A stretch of DNA of 64,000 bases from Capnocytophaga felis (GCF_009684755.1 NZ_BLBC01000013.1:41047-105046), one strand, 5' to 3'; shown: positions 51,636 to 61,528, counted from the stretch's first letter. Program-made: numbers and translations. Notes: a model not told the origin generated them from the letters alone.

Positions 51636-52402
51636 CGATTTTTGAATTTTGCTAACATTTGTTTGGTTTGCTGGGAAAGTACTAACTTTCCGGAGATTTC
51701 GGCATTCTTCGGAAGCTCTTCCAGCCAATGTTCGGTGTGTTGCCAAGTGATGCGTTTCATTTCGGAAAGAGCTACAGGATTGGATTGCAACAATTTTTCC
51801 AAGAAATATTCGATGGCTTCATCCATTTCCTTGCTGTTTTCAAATACGCGTGCGTAAAGTCCTTTCTGTTGAGCCCAATAGGCGTTCTTCCATTGGTCGG
51901 GAGCCATAAAAAGCTCGTTGAGTGCGGCTTGACCGGTCTTTCTGAGGATTACGGGAGCAATCACAAAAGGACCAATTCCGAGCGAGAGTTCCGATAAACG
52001 AATGATTGCCGCCTCGGTAGCAAAAACATAGTCGCAGGCAGCGATAAGCCCCACTCCCCCACCAACGGTTTTGCCCTGTACCCGCCCGATGATGAGCTTT
52101 TTACATTCACGCATTGCCAGAAAAAGATTTGCAAAGCCATTAAAAAAGCGGTTGCCTTCCGTTTCGGTTTCTATTGCCAGTAATTCATCGAACGAAGCCC
52201 CTGCACAAAAGGCTCGGTCGCCTTCGCTTTTAAGCAGAATGAGAGAAACCTCAGGATTATCGGAAAGTAATTTCAATTCCTTGGCAAATCTTTCCAAAAG
52301 TTCCAATGGAAAAGAATTCGCATTAGGATGCCCAAACTCAATGGTGGCAATTTTATTTTCGATTTTGGTGTATAAAGAACCGTTTTGTCTGTTTGTTGTC
52401 AT
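51632..52402 (-). CDS. Enoyl-CoA hydratase/isomerase family protein
   Basis: 256 residues of the crotonase fold from ATG 52402 (MTTNRQNGSLY). The frame opens at 52420, but that codon falls inside the promoter core. Oxyanion-hole segments are FCAGASFDEL and GKTVGGGVGLIAACDY, and the catalytic Glu region reads LSELSLGIGP. It resembles hydratases of branched-chain amino-acid breakdown, such as methylglutaconyl-CoA hydratase, but partner genes are absent. Confidence 0.88.
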   Translation of the reverse strand: MTTNRQNGSLYTKIENKIATIEFGHPNANSFPLELLERFAKELKLLSDNPEVSLILLKSEGDRAFCAGASFDELLAIETETEGNRFFNGFANLFLAMRECKKLIIGRVQGKTVGGGVGLIAACDYVFATEAAIIRLSELSLGIGPFVIAPVILRKTGQAALNELFMAPDQWKNAYWAQQKGLYARVFENSKEMDEAIEYFLEKLLQSNPVALSEMKRITWQHTEHWLEELPKNAEISGKLVLSQQTKQMLAKFKNR

Positions 52403-52417
52403 AATCTTATTTTTTTC

Positions 52418-52425
52418 CAAAAGTA
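52418..52425 (-). promoter_or_regulatory. Promoter core TACTTTTG for the enoyl-CoA hydratase operon
   Basis: Minus-strand TAnnTTTG match 16 bases before ATG 52402. It overlaps the alternative upstream ATG and so supports the shorter protein. Confidence 0.6.
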
Positions 52426-52515
52426 GTAATATTTTTACAGATTATTGCCTTTTGGTTTATTTTTTTAGATTCATCAGCTGAAATTCCTAAGCAATACGAA
52501 CAATTCCATTACTAA

Positions 52516-52554
52516 AAAATCCCTGACAGAAAGTTTCTTTTCCTCAGGGATTTT
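52516..52554 (-). terminator. Terminator downstream of the MBL-rhodanese gene
   Basis: AAAATCCCTGA (52516-52526) pairs with TCAGGGATTTT (52544-52554), with a smaller AGAAA/TTTCT pairing in the loop. It lies about 100 bases after the gene stop. Confidence 0.65.
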
Positions 52555-52654
52555 CATTATTTATGAACACATATTCAAACGATATAGCCTTTATCTCAAG
52601 TATTTTATTGCATTGGTTATTCTTTATCTCAAGAAATTGCTGCAATAAATCGAC

Positions 52655-54157
52655 TTATAAGGTTGTTGGACACACAAACGGACTAATTTTCAACTCTTCA
52701 GATGCTTTTATGCCTTTAAATCCTCCTTGTACATCAATCAGGTTATGATAGCCTCTCGCCTTAAGAATAGAAATAAATACCATAGACCTATAACCGCTTG
52801 CACAATGCACGAAATACGTTTTATTTTTATCTATTTCAGAAATATAGTTATTGATATAGTCCAACGGCGTGTTCTTTGCTCCTATTAGGTGTTCCGAAAT
52901 GTGCTCGTTGGGCTTACGTACGTCCAAAATTTGAATTTCGGGATTGTCTTTCATTCTTTTTGACAGTTCTTTGGGTGTGATTGATTCTACCTTATCCATC
53001 TCTTTTCCTGCTTGCCTCCACGATTCAAATCCTCCTTCAAGAAAACCAACACTGTTGTCATAACCTACGCGAGCCAATCGGGTTACTACCTCTTCTTCTC
53101 TTCCTTGTTCCGCCACGATAAGGATTTCTTGTTTGATATCCGGAATCAATGCACCCACCCACGGAGCAAAACTGCCGTCAATGCCAATGTTTATTGCATT
53201 AGGAATGTGACCTTTAGCGAATACTTGCGGAGCACGCGTGTCCAACACCAAAGCTCCCGTGAGGTTTGCTTCCTTTTCAAAATTGTTGGGAGACAAAGCT
53301 CTGAGTCCTTTTTTTAGTACTTGGTCAATGCTTTCATATCCTTTGATATTCATCAATACATTTTCAGGAAAATACTCAGGAGGAGGCATCAAACCGTCCA
53401 ATACCTTTATGATGAACTCCTGTTTTGTCATTGGCTGAAGTGCGTAATTGGTTTTCTTTTGATTTCCGAGTGTGTCACTTGTTTCTTTGCTCATATTCTT
53501 GCCACAAGCTGAGCCTGAACCGTGTGCCGGGAAGATGATGATGTCATCGGAAAGCGGAATTATCTTGCTGTGTAACGACTCGTACAAATGTCCGGCTAAC
53601 TTTTCTTGAGTTAAATCGGCAGCTACCTTCTGAGCCAAATCAGGACGCCCTACATCACCTATAAAGAGAGTATCTCCCGTGAATAGAGCGACTTGTTTTC
53701 CATTCTCATCGATAAGTAAATAGCAAGTACTTTCCATCGTATGCCCCGGAGTGTGAATTACCTTAATGCGGACTTTACCTACCTTCAAAATCTCGCCGTC
53801 TTCCGCCACGTGAGCCTTAAAATGAGGCTTTGCCGTAGGACCAAAAACGATAGTAGCTCCTGTTTTGTTTGCCAAATCAAGATGTCCACTTACAAAGTCG
53901 GCGTGGAAATGTGTCTCGAGTACGTATTTGATTTTCGCTCCGTTCTTTTCCGCCTTCTCGATGTAAGATTTTACCTCACGAAGCGGGTCAATTACAACTG
54001 CCTCTCCTTCACTTTCAATATAATAAGCCCCTTGAGCTAAACATCCCGTATAAATTTGTTCTACTTTCATAGTATTTGATTTTATATTATTTTTCTGTGC
54101 CTGAACTGTACATAATCCCAACAGACTTAGGATTGTACAAATAACTTTCTTTATCAT
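52655..54157 (-). CDS. Metallo-beta-lactamase-fold/rhodanese protein with signal peptide
   Basis: 500 residues. The MBL domain (about 30-260) has ETHFHADFVSGH and the metal ligands of the persulfide-dioxygenase-like group. Two rhodanese domains follow: the first has no active cysteine (EQGREEE in the loop), while the second has HCASGYRS. The first 21 residues (MIKKVICTILSLLGLCTVQAQ) form a signal peptide, and the ATG at 54157 has a good Shine-Dalgarno (AAAGGAG). The usual cytosolic start would be Met 30 (54070), which has none. It lies downstream of a TauE/SafE gene, so a role in sulfur oxidation or export is likely. Confidence 0.85.
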   Translation of the reverse strand: MIKKVICTILSLLGLCTVQAQKNNIKSNTMKVEQIYTGCLAQGAYYIESEGEAVVIDPLREVKSYIEKAEKNGAKIKYVLETHFHADFVSGHLDLANKTGATIVFGPTAKPHFKAHVAEDGEILKVGKVRIKVIHTPGHTMESTCYLLIDENGKQVALFTGDTLFIGDVGRPDLAQKVAADLTQEKLAGHLYESLHSKIIPLSDDIIIFPAHGSGSACGKNMSKETSDTLGNQKKTNYALQPMTKQEFIIKVLDGLMPPPEYFPENVLMNIKGYESIDQVLKKGLRALSPNNFEKEANLTGALVLDTRAPQVFAKGHIPNAINIGIDGSFAPWVGALIPDIKQEILIVAEQGREEEVVTRLARVGYDNSVGFLEGGFESWRQAGKEMDKVESITPKELSKRMKDNPEIQILDVRKPNEHISEHLIGAKNTPLDYINNYISEIDKNKTYFVHCASGYRSMVFISILKARGYHNLIDVQGGFKGIKASEELKISPFVCPTTL

Positions 54158-54214
54158 AATCTCCTTTGTTACTCTATTAATATTCTTTTTAATTGTATTC
54201 CAGCCAAATGCTTT

Positions 54215-55021
54215 CTACAGAAATAGTTCTTTTACAAAAATATAAACTCCCATAACTAATACAAACCACCCAAAAATGGATTTTAAACGAGCTCCATCAA
54301 TTTTTCTGGAAAGAAATATACCCACAAAAATCCCTAAAACGGAAAGGATTGAAAAAATTATAAGCAATTCCCAATCAATGATTTTGAAATAATTCTGTAA
54401 ATCGCCTATGAAACCTAACATTGATTTTATCGCAATAATAAACAAAGACGTTCCTACAGCAAGTTTAATAGGCATTTTGGCAAGAAGCACCAAAGCAGGG
54501 ATTACTAAGAATCCTCCACCAGCTCCAACCAGCCCAGTAAGCACTCCCACAGCTATCCCCTCCAACAAAATCATAAGATATTTGTAACGTATTTCAGTTT
54601 CCTCTTCTTGCTGATATTTTTTTTTGGGGCGGAGCATTGAAACTGATGCCAAAATCATCACTACCGCAAACAGAACCATCAAACCCATTGATTTGGTAAA
54701 AACCAGTGAATCCATTCTGAAAATAACATCGGGTATCATAGGTAATAGAAAGGCTCTACTGAAATAAACTGCCAAAACAGAAGGTAATCCAAAAACAAAT
54801 ACACTTTTAAAATCAACCCTTTTCAGAAAAGCATTTTTAATTCCTCCCACAAGTGATGTAACTCCAACAATAAATAACGAATATGCCGTAGCTAAAATTG
54901 GCTCTACACCCATCAAATACACTAAAATAGGAAGAGTAAGGATAGAACCTCCGCTACCTACCAGCCCCAAAGAAATCCCTATTAAAGTAGCCAAAGCATA
55001 CCCCAAAATCTCTGTTTCCAT
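54215..55021 (-). CDS. TauE/SafE-family sulfite/sulfur-compound exporter
   Basis: 268 residues from ATG 55021 (METEILGYALATLIG). Seven to eight membrane segments in two repeated halves, each starting with a glycine-rich helix (GISLGLVGSGGSILTLPIL and GVLTGLVGAGGGFLVIPAL), the family signature. The MBL-rhodanese gene follows on the same strand, a pairing common in Bacteroidota. The exported species is probably sulfite or a related sulfur anion (inference). Confidence 0.9.
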   Translation of the reverse strand: METEILGYALATLIGISLGLVGSGGSILTLPILVYLMGVEPILATAYSLFIVGVTSLVGGIKNAFLKRVDFKSVFVFGLPSVLAVYFSRAFLLPMIPDVIFRMDSLVFTKSMGLMVLFAVVMILASVSMLRPKKKYQQEEETEIRYKYLMILLEGIAVGVLTGLVGAGGGFLVIPALVLLAKMPIKLAVGTSLFIIAIKSMLGFIGDLQNYFKIIDWELLIIFSILSVLGIFVGIFLSRKIDGARLKSIFGWFVLVMGVYIFVKELFL

Positions 55022-55042
55022 ACTTTTTGATGTTTTACGGGG

Positions 55043-55050
55043 CAAAAATA
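55043..55050 (-). promoter_or_regulatory. Promoter core TATTTTTG for the TauE/SafE-MBL operon
   Basis: Minus-strand TAnnTTTG match 22 bases before the ATG at 55021. A second match (TAACTTTG, 55078-55085) lies further upstream and could also serve. Confidence 0.5.
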
Positions 55051-55156
55051 AATCGCATATTTGGGTTTGACAGCAACCAAAGTTACATATCAATATTTTT
55101 CTGAAAAAAGTACAATCTTTTTCCTTCGATAAGTGATTTTATTCAATTTTTTATCA

Positions 55157-55164
55157 TATCTTTG
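55157..55164 (+). promoter_or_regulatory. Promoter core TATCTTTG for tRNA-Ala
   Basis: Perfect TAnnTTTG match ending 11 bases before the tRNA 5' end, about the distance expected for a tRNA transcript start. Confidence 0.65.
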
Positions 55165-55174
55165 CCCCACTTTT

Positions 55175-55248
<74 letters not shown>

Positions 55249-55268
55249 CAAATATAATTCTTTGGAAT

Positions 55269-55299
55269 ACGTATCTGTCTTTTGCTGAGTCAGATACGT
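55269..55299 (+). terminator. Terminator after tRNA-Ala
   Basis: ACGTATCTG and CAGATACGT form a nine-base stem with a 13-base loop, followed directly by TTTTTT. It closes the tRNA transcript before the sulfatase gene. Confidence 0.8.
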
Positions 55300-55343
55300 T
55301 TTTTAGTAAATATTTCTGCAAACATTAAAAAACACTTCTCATA

Positions 55344-56750
55344 ATGAAAAATATTTTTACTCTTCTATTGTGTTTGTTCAGTGGGATTCTGATGGCTCAA
55401 AAAGAACAAAAACCAAATATTATTTTTATTTTGGCTGATGATATGGGATATGGAGATATTGAGCCCTACGGACAGAGCATCGTGAAAACGCCTCACCTGA
55501 GTAAACTTGCCAATGAAGGAATGACCTTCACGGATTTTTATGCGGGAAGTACCGTTTGTGCTCCCTCACGAGCCTCTTTGCTTACAGGACAACACACCGG
55601 ACGTACGAAAGTAAGAGGAAACGGCGAATTTCCATTAGACGAAAACAAGAAAATTTTTCCTGAACTTTTGAAAGAAGCCGGTTATCAGAATGCTATTTTC
55701 GGAAAATGGGGAATGGGACTCAAAGACAGCGGAAGTACACCTCTCACACGTGGTTTTGATGCCTTTGCAGGTTTTCTTCACCATATGGAAGCTCATTCCC
55801 AAACACCTGACGCTATCGATTGTATTGAAGATGGAAAAATAGTAAGAAAGCCACTTGCCAAAGGAACATACGCCAATGAAATTTTCATAACCAAAACACT
55901 TGATTTCATCAAAGACAATGCGAGTAAAAATCCATTTTTCATTTACTTGTCATTGACCGTTCCTCACGCAGAACTTTCTGTTGCACAGCACTATATGGAA
56001 AAACAATTAGATGAAAATAAAAATAGTATTCATCCTAATGAAAAGAACTTTAAAGGAGGACATTACGGACCTCAAAAATTCCCCAAAGCGACATATGCTG
56101 CAATGGTTAACGGAATAGATGATTATGTGGGACAAATCTCAACTTTGGTGGAAAAGTTGGGCATCGACCGAAATACGATTATCATTTTTGCAAGCGATAA
56201 CGGCACACATATAGAAGGAGGCAGAACTATGGAAGATGTAGCTTATTTTCAAAGTAGTGGCATTTATCGAGGTGTAAAACGTGATTTATACGAAGGAGGC
56301 ATACGTGAACCTTTCATCGTACGGTGGAAAGGAACCGTGCCGGCTAATACTAAGAGTAATTTTCAAGGAGCTTTTTGGGATATTTATCCTACTTTTGCTG
56401 AAATGGCAGGCGTTCGCGTAGATAAAAACGACCCGATTGACGGAATATCGTTTATGAATACGCTCAAAGGAAATAAAAAACAGAAAAAACACAAATATCT
56501 TTACTGGGAATTTTATGAATTTGGCGGAAAACAAGCTGTTAGATATAAAAATTGGAAAGCAGTAAGGGTAAATGTAGATAAAGACAAAAATGCCCCCATT
56601 GAGCTTTACGATTTGAGTAAAGACCCTTCGGAAACGAACAATATAGCGGGAAAATACCCTAAAATGATAAAGAAATTGACCAAGTTTATGGAAAAATCCC
56701 GTACATCTTCGGATATTTTTAAATATTCGTGGGAAAAAACAAAAAAATAA
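55344..56750 (+). CDS. Sulfatase (arylsulfatase type)
   Basis: 468 residues with a signal peptide (to about MAQ, residue 19). The sulfatase signature VCAPSRASLLTGQ holds the cysteine converted to formylglycine. Metal ligands appear in LADDMGYGD and FASDNGTH. It removes sulfate esters; in this setting host mucin or glycosaminoglycan sulfates are plausible substrates. A formylglycine-generating enzyme is not seen in the window. Confidence 0.92.
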   Translation: MKNIFTLLLCLFSGILMAQKEQKPNIIFILADDMGYGDIEPYGQSIVKTPHLSKLANEGMTFTDFYAGSTVCAPSRASLLTGQHTGRTKVRGNGEFPLDENKKIFPELLKEAGYQNAIFGKWGMGLKDSGSTPLTRGFDAFAGFLHHMEAHSQTPDAIDCIEDGKIVRKPLAKGTYANEIFITKTLDFIKDNASKNPFFIYLSLTVPHAELSVAQHYMEKQLDENKNSIHPNEKNFKGGHYGPQKFPKATYAAMVNGIDDYVGQISTLVEKLGIDRNTIIIFASDNGTHIEGGRTMEDVAYFQSSGIYRGVKRDLYEGGIREPFIVRWKGTVPANTKSNFQGAFWDIYPTFAEMAGVRVDKNDPIDGISFMNTLKGNKKQKKHKYLYWEFYEFGGKQAVRYKNWKAVRVNVDKDKNAPIELYDLSKDPSETNNIAGKYPKMIKKLTKFMEKSRTSSDIFKYSWEKTKK

Positions 56751-56796
56751 ATTCGTTTTTGTTTAGGTTACTTTGTTTTACAAAAAAGAAAAATAT

Positions 56797-57246
56797 ATGA
56801 AAATAAGTTGGGGAACGGGAATTGTGATTGCTTTTGTGTTTTTTATCACATTTATAATGTATTTTGTTTTAAATATGATAGTTGATAAAAAATATGATCA
56901 CGATTTTGTAACGGAAGATTACTATAAAAAAGAGTGGTCATACCAAAATATGATGGTTAAGGTCAAAAAAACGGAGCAAGAACAGATGACCGTACAAATA
57001 AAACCTTCTTCGGAAGGAGTTTTGTTAATTTTCCCTGAAAAAACAACTGATGAGACTGTTACGGGTACGGTTTCTTTCTACCGACCTTCCGATAAAAAAA
57101 GAGATTTCAGAATTCCTTTGCAATTGAAAAACAGAAGGATGCTAATCCCGATGAACGTTTTGGCTAAAGGACGATGGAACATAGAAGTGGACTATACTTT
57201 TAATACAAACGATTATTTTTCGATTAAAAATATTACCATAGAATAA
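56797..57246 (+). CDS. FixH/CcoH-like cytochrome oxidase assembly protein
   Basis: 149 residues from ATG 56797 (MKISWGTGIVIAF); the open frame extends to a TTG at 56773. One membrane helix (about 7-27) is followed by the DHDFVTEDYYKKEWSYQ motif typical of FixH in Bacteroidota and a beta-sandwich periplasmic domain. FixH assists cbb3 oxidase assembly. Its stop overlaps the next start by one base (TAATG). Confidence 0.85.
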   Translation: MKISWGTGIVIAFVFFITFIMYFVLNMIVDKKYDHDFVTEDYYKKEWSYQNMMVKVKKTEQEQMTVQIKPSSEGVLLIFPEKTTDETVTGTVSFYRPSDKKRDFRIPLQLKNRRMLIPMNVLAKGRWNIEVDYTFNTNDYFSIKNITIE

Positions 57247-57962
57247 TGTTTTATACTGCCTTTATATTGGGCTTTTTGGGAAGTTTTCATTGTGTGGGAA
57301 TGTGTGGTCCTTTAACTTTAATTCTTCCGCTTGAACATCAAAAACCTTTTAAAAAAGCCTTTCAAATTGCTTCTTATCACATCGGGAAGGCTATGGCATA
57401 CGTGTCTTTGGGGTTAGTGTTCGGAATGCTTGGAAAAGGGTTATTTATCAGAGAATATCAGCAAGTCTTTTCTATTATTGTTGGTTCACTGATGATTTTG
57501 ATTGTGTTGCTTTCTTTGGTAAAAGTAAAAATGAATCTGTTTTCCAAACCGATTTATTTTTTGATAGGAAAGGTAAAATATGCTCTTGCTCAGCAACTTC
57601 GTCGTAAAGGCGTACTATCGATTCTTTTTATAGGTTTTTTCAATGGGTTTCTTCCTTGCGGATTGGTTTATATGGCGTTATTCGGAGCGTTAGCTCAAGG
57701 GGAATTGAGTTACTCGGCAATGTATATGTTTGCTTTTGCATTGGGAACCGTTCCTTTAATGACCGCCACCATTTATTTGGGAAATTTTTTAAGTCAAAAA
57801 ACGAAAAAATACATTCAAAAAGCAATTCCTTTTGTGATTATCATCATTGGCGGATTGTTTATACTCCGTGGGCTTGCTTTAGGAATTCCGTACATCTCCC
57901 CGTCAAATATGAATTTGATGATTAAAGCCGATGCCGATTGCATTGTCCCTATGCCGAAATAA
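57246..57962 (+). CDS. SafE/UreH-like membrane protein linked to cbb3 oxidase assembly
   Basis: 238 residues with about six membrane helices. The FHCVGMCGPL motif near the N-terminus (a Cys/His/Met set fit for copper) and GFLPCGLVYMAL in the second half mark the sulfite-exporter TauE/SafE-like family that follows fixH in Bacteroidota and Proteobacteria. Copper delivery or export is the likely role (inference). Start and fixH stop share one base. Confidence 0.85.
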   Translation: MFYTAFILGFLGSFHCVGMCGPLTLILPLEHQKPFKKAFQIASYHIGKAMAYVSLGLVFGMLGKGLFIREYQQVFSIIVGSLMILIVLLSLVKVKMNLFSKPIYFLIGKVKYALAQQLRRKGVLSILFIGFFNGFLPCGLVYMALFGALAQGELSYSAMYMFAFALGTVPLMTATIYLGNFLSQKTKKYIQKAIPFVIIIIGGLFILRGLALGIPYISPSNMNLMIKADADCIVPMPK

Positions 57963-58019
57963 AATTATTCGAAAGTAAATTTATTTTCGTTTTTTCCTTT
58001 CATTTTTTTAAGATAATTA

Positions 58020-58027
58020 TACTTTTG
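58020..58027 (+). promoter_or_regulatory. Promoter core TACTTTTG for the AddB-like nuclease gene
   Basis: Perfect TAnnTTTG match 34 bases before the ATG at 58061. Confidence 0.6.
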
Positions 58028-58060
58028 TAAAAAAATCGGTTTAACAGATTCGTATTACAG

Positions 58061-60790
58061 ATGAATTATTTAAAAAGTGTTGTTGCTGATGTGTTGGAAT
58101 GCTTCCCTGATGAGCTTGAAAATTTGATTTTCGTAACCTCAGGAAAACGTCCTGTACTTTTCTTGAAGAAATATTTCGCGGAACTTAATCACAAAACAAG
58201 CATTGCTCCTGAATTTATAGGAATTTCGGAGCTTTTCACTCGAATTTCGGGAGTAGAAAGCTTCGGAGAATTACCTCTTTTGTTTGAATTTTACGACACT
58301 TACAAATCTGTATGCAAAAAAGAACCTGATGATTTTGAGACTTTTATCGGATGGGGACAAACATTACTGAAGGATTTTAGCGAGATTGACCAGTATTTGG
58401 TTCAGCCCGAAAAAATTTTCCCCTACATACACGCTTTGAAGGAAGCCGAGCATTGGTCGGGAGCAGATGAGCTAACCGAAATGCAAAAAAAACATCTCGA
58501 ATTTTGGAATACACTTGGCGATTATTACTTTGCTCTTAATGAGAAACTTACTTCATTAAATAAGGGATATTCCGGATTTATTGCCAAAAAAGCAGTTGAA
58601 AAATTGCCACACTACATCCAAAATAACACCAATAAAATTCATATTTTCGTGGGATTCAATGCTTTATCAAAGGCAGAACAAAAAATCATTCATTCCATTT
58701 TAATGGATTCAAAATCAGAAATTTATTGGGATATTGATGAATATTTTATAAAATCGGAAGAACACGATGCGGGTTATTTTATCCGAAAATATATAAAAAA
58801 CTGGAAATATTACGAAACAAACAAACCAAAATGGTTAAATAACAACTATTTACAAGAAAAAGAAATTCATATCACAGGAGTTCCGAAGAGTATCAACCAA
58901 GCTCACGAAGTTGCCGAACTGCTCCAAAAAACGCCTAACAGCGAATTGGAAAAAACAGCTTTAATCATTGCTGATGAAAATCTGTTAATCCCTATGTTAC
59001 AATCAGTTAAACCGAACACATCGGTTAATATAACAATGGGGTATCCGCTGCAACAAACGCCTCTTAATGACCTATTTACAGGCTATTTCAGGTTACATTT
59101 ATCGAAGAATTTCTATTATAAAGATATTTTAAACCTCATTTCGCAACCTTTCTTGCAAAATATCTTCACGGAAGAAGCTATAATTAAGATTTCAGAATTC
59201 ATAAAAGAACGCAACTTGAATTATTTAACTCGGGAAAAAATTCTGGAAGCAACTCCTGACGCTCAAAAAGAATTCATCGAAATATTATTCCCAGAGAAAG
59301 ATGAAAACCTGATTAACAAACTGATTGACAATGCTTTATTTTTAATCTATAGTATCAAACAGAAAACAAATAACGATGATGGAAAACATACACTTACCTT
59401 GGAGTTTCTGTATCGTTTCTATTTGTTATTCAACCAGTTAAGACAACTTCAAAATAAATTTGGTTACATTGATTCGGTAAAATCTTTATATCATTTCTAT
59501 TTAGATGTTTTACAGAAAAGTTCTCTGAATTTTGTTGGAGAACCTCTTGAAGGACTGCAAGTTATGGGAGTTTTGGAAAGCCGAAGTTTGGATTTTGAAA
59601 ACATCATAATAACCTCAGTAAATGAAGGAGTTCTTCCTTTGGGGAAAAGCGGAAATTCGTTTATTCCGTATGATGTGAAATATTTTTTGGAATTGCCTAC
59701 TTACAAAGAAAAAGATGCTGTTTATAGTTATAATTTCTATCGTATGTTACAGCGTTCCAGAAAGATACATCTGATTTACGACACGGAAATGAGCGGACTG
59801 AAAAGCAAAGAAAAAAGCCGATTTGTTTTGCAATTACTTGCCGAAAGGATTTCTGCACACCGGGTTTTGCATCAGGTAAAAGCCCCTGAGGTGTATCCTG
59901 CAACTGCTCCGAAGATTATCATTCCAAAAACTGATGATATTTTGGAACGCTTGAAAAATATAGCAGAAAAAGGTATATCTCCCTCTTCTTTAACGAATTA
60001 TATTCTGAATCCAATTACATTCTATCAACAAAACGTCCTGCAAGTTTACGAAGAAAGAGATGTTGAAGAAACGGTGGAAGCACGCACCTTTGGGGATATT
60101 GTTCACGGAACTTTAGAGGATTTGTATAACCCATTGCTCAAACAAATTCTAACGGAAAGCCATTTCAAAGCAATGCGTCCTAAAGTACGTTCTTTAATTG
60201 AAAAACATTTTTTGGAAAAATACAAAAACTCCGAATTCAAAAGCGGTAAAAATTTACTGATTTTCAATGTTATTTATGAATATGTAAATCGATTTCTTGA
60301 CCTTGAAATTGCTGAAATCCGCAAAGGAACTGAAATTATCGTTTTGCATTTGGAGCAACGATTAAGCGTCCCTTTTGAAAGTAAAATCCTGCCTTTTCCT
60401 ATCCATTTCAAAGGAATTATTGACCGCATTGATTTACGAAACGGCATTTTGCATATTATCGATTACAAAACAGGAAAGGTAAATCACAATAACGTTTGCG
60501 TTTCTGATTGGGATTTGCTAATTACCGATTTCAAATATAGTAAAGCTTTTCAACTGCTTACATATGCCTATATGTTTGATAAACAGAATCAAAATCAACA
60601 AAATATGATTGCAGGAAATTTTTCGTTTAAAAACCTTAACCAAGGATTAATAAAGTTTCACATCAAACAAGGAAGAGAAACAGAGTATGAAATAAGCCCG
60701 CAAGTCATTGAAATTTACAGAGAATACACCGAAAAACTACTATCAGAAATCTTTGACCCCAACATTCCTTTTTCTGAGAAAAATACGTAG
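58061..60790 (+). CDS. PD-(D/E)XK nuclease family protein, AddB-like
   Basis: 909 residues. The N-terminal and central regions resemble inactive helicase domains of AddB/RexB-type recombination nucleases, with no Walker A lysine visible. The C-terminal domain is a PD-(D/E)XK nuclease: HGTLEDLY, then KGIIDRIDL and IIDYKTGK provide the catalytic His, Asp, Asp and Lys. The cysteine cluster of classical AddB is missing. It probably works with an AddA/UvrD-like helicase in double-strand break repair, but no such gene adjoins it. Confidence 0.85.
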   Translation: MNYLKSVVADVLECFPDELENLIFVTSGKRPVLFLKKYFAELNHKTSIAPEFIGISELFTRISGVESFGELPLLFEFYDTYKSVCKKEPDDFETFIGWGQTLLKDFSEIDQYLVQPEKIFPYIHALKEAEHWSGADELTEMQKKHLEFWNTLGDYYFALNEKLTSLNKGYSGFIAKKAVEKLPHYIQNNTNKIHIFVGFNALSKAEQKIIHSILMDSKSEIYWDIDEYFIKSEEHDAGYFIRKYIKNWKYYETNKPKWLNNNYLQEKEIHITGVPKSINQAHEVAELLQKTPNSELEKTALIIADENLLIPMLQSVKPNTSVNITMGYPLQQTPLNDLFTGYFRLHLSKNFYYKDILNLISQPFLQNIFTEEAIIKISEFIKERNLNYLTREKILEATPDAQKEFIEILFPEKDENLINKLIDNALFLIYSIKQKTNNDDGKHTLTLEFLYRFYLLFNQLRQLQNKFGYIDSVKSLYHFYLDVLQKSSLNFVGEPLEGLQVMGVLESRSLDFENIIITSVNEGVLPLGKSGNSFIPYDVKYFLELPTYKEKDAVYSYNFYRMLQRSRKIHLIYDTEMSGLKSKEKSRFVLQLLAERISAHRVLHQVKAPEVYPATAPKIIIPKTDDILERLKNIAEKGISPSSLTNYILNPITFYQQNVLQVYEERDVEETVEARTFGDIVHGTLEDLYNPLLKQILTESHFKAMRPKVRSLIEKHFLEKYKNSEFKSGKNLLIFNVIYEYVNRFLDLEIAEIRKGTEIIVLHLEQRLSVPFESKILPFPIHFKGIIDRIDLRNGILHIIDYKTGKVNHNNVCVSDWDLLITDFKYSKAFQLLTYAYMFDKQNQNQQNMIAGNFSFKNLNQGLIKFHIKQGRETEYEISPQVIEIYREYTEKLLSEIFDPNIPFSEKNT

Positions 60791-60829
60791 TTAAATTTTT
60801 GCCATCTTGCTTTCTTATATTTTAGTTTG

Positions 60830-60837
60830 TACTTTTG
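60830..60837 (+). promoter_or_regulatory. Promoter core TACTTTTG for the DUF4294 gene
   Basis: Perfect TAnnTTTG match 25 bases before ATG 60863. It overlaps the alternative TTG start at 60827 and so excludes it. Confidence 0.6.
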
Positions 60838-60862
60838 TTCTCTGAAAATTAAGCTTTTTTGG

Positions 60863-61528
60863 ATGAAATCACTTTTTTTGACTTTTTTTACAATCATTTG
60901 TTGCTCTTTTGCTTTCGCCCAAACCGATACACTTTATCAAGGCGAGAATTTTCAGTTTATTGATACAATTCGGCTTCCGGAAGTTGTTGTTTTTGGAAAA
61001 GAACGAAAGTTTGTCAGCGAGGAAGCTCGTAAACAATATCTGATTTTGCGTAGTCGCGTTAAAAAAGTTTATCCTTATGCCAAGCTCGCCGCTGACCGTC
61101 TGGAAATTATGGAACAGACAATGGATACAATGCGTAACAAACGAGCCAAAAAGCTATATACCAAGCGAATGCAAAAATACATCGAAGACCGATTTACAGC
61201 CGAACTCAAAAAACTTTCACGTTCACAAGGACGAATTTTAGTAAAACTTATACATCGGCAAACGGGAAGAACTGCTTATCAATTAGTTAAAGATTTACGC
61301 AACGGATGGAGTGCTTTTATGTATAACAGCACGGCTTGGCTATATGATATTTCCCTTAAAACCGAATATAATCCTGCTGAAAATAATGAAGATTTACTAA
61401 TAGAAGAAATCTTGCATCGTGCTTTTGCCAACGACGAGTTGGATTACCAAGCTCCTGCCTTTGAGATAAATTTGAGTAAAATAATTGATGAGCGAAAAAG
61501 TAGAAGAAAAGAAGGTAATTCAAAATAA
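60863..61528 (+). CDS. DUF4294 family secreted protein
   Basis: 221 residues from ATG 60863 with a signal peptide (MKSLFLTFFTIICCSFAFAQ). The conserved core of DUF4294 follows: EEARKQYLILRSRVKKVYPYAK, RMQKYIEDRF, LSRSQGRILVKLIHRQTG and DLRNGWSAFMYN. Function is unknown. It commonly lies near AddB-like or peptidase genes in Bacteroidota. No membrane anchor is seen after the signal. Confidence 0.85.
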   Translation: MKSLFLTFFTIICCSFAFAQTDTLYQGENFQFIDTIRLPEVVVFGKERKFVSEEARKQYLILRSRVKKVYPYAKLAADRLEIMEQTMDTMRNKRAKKLYTKRMQKYIEDRFTAELKKLSRSQGRILVKLIHRQTGRTAYQLVKDLRNGWSAFMYNSTAWLYDISLKTEYNPAENNEDLLIEEILHRAFANDELDYQAPAFEINLSKIIDERKSRRKEGNSK

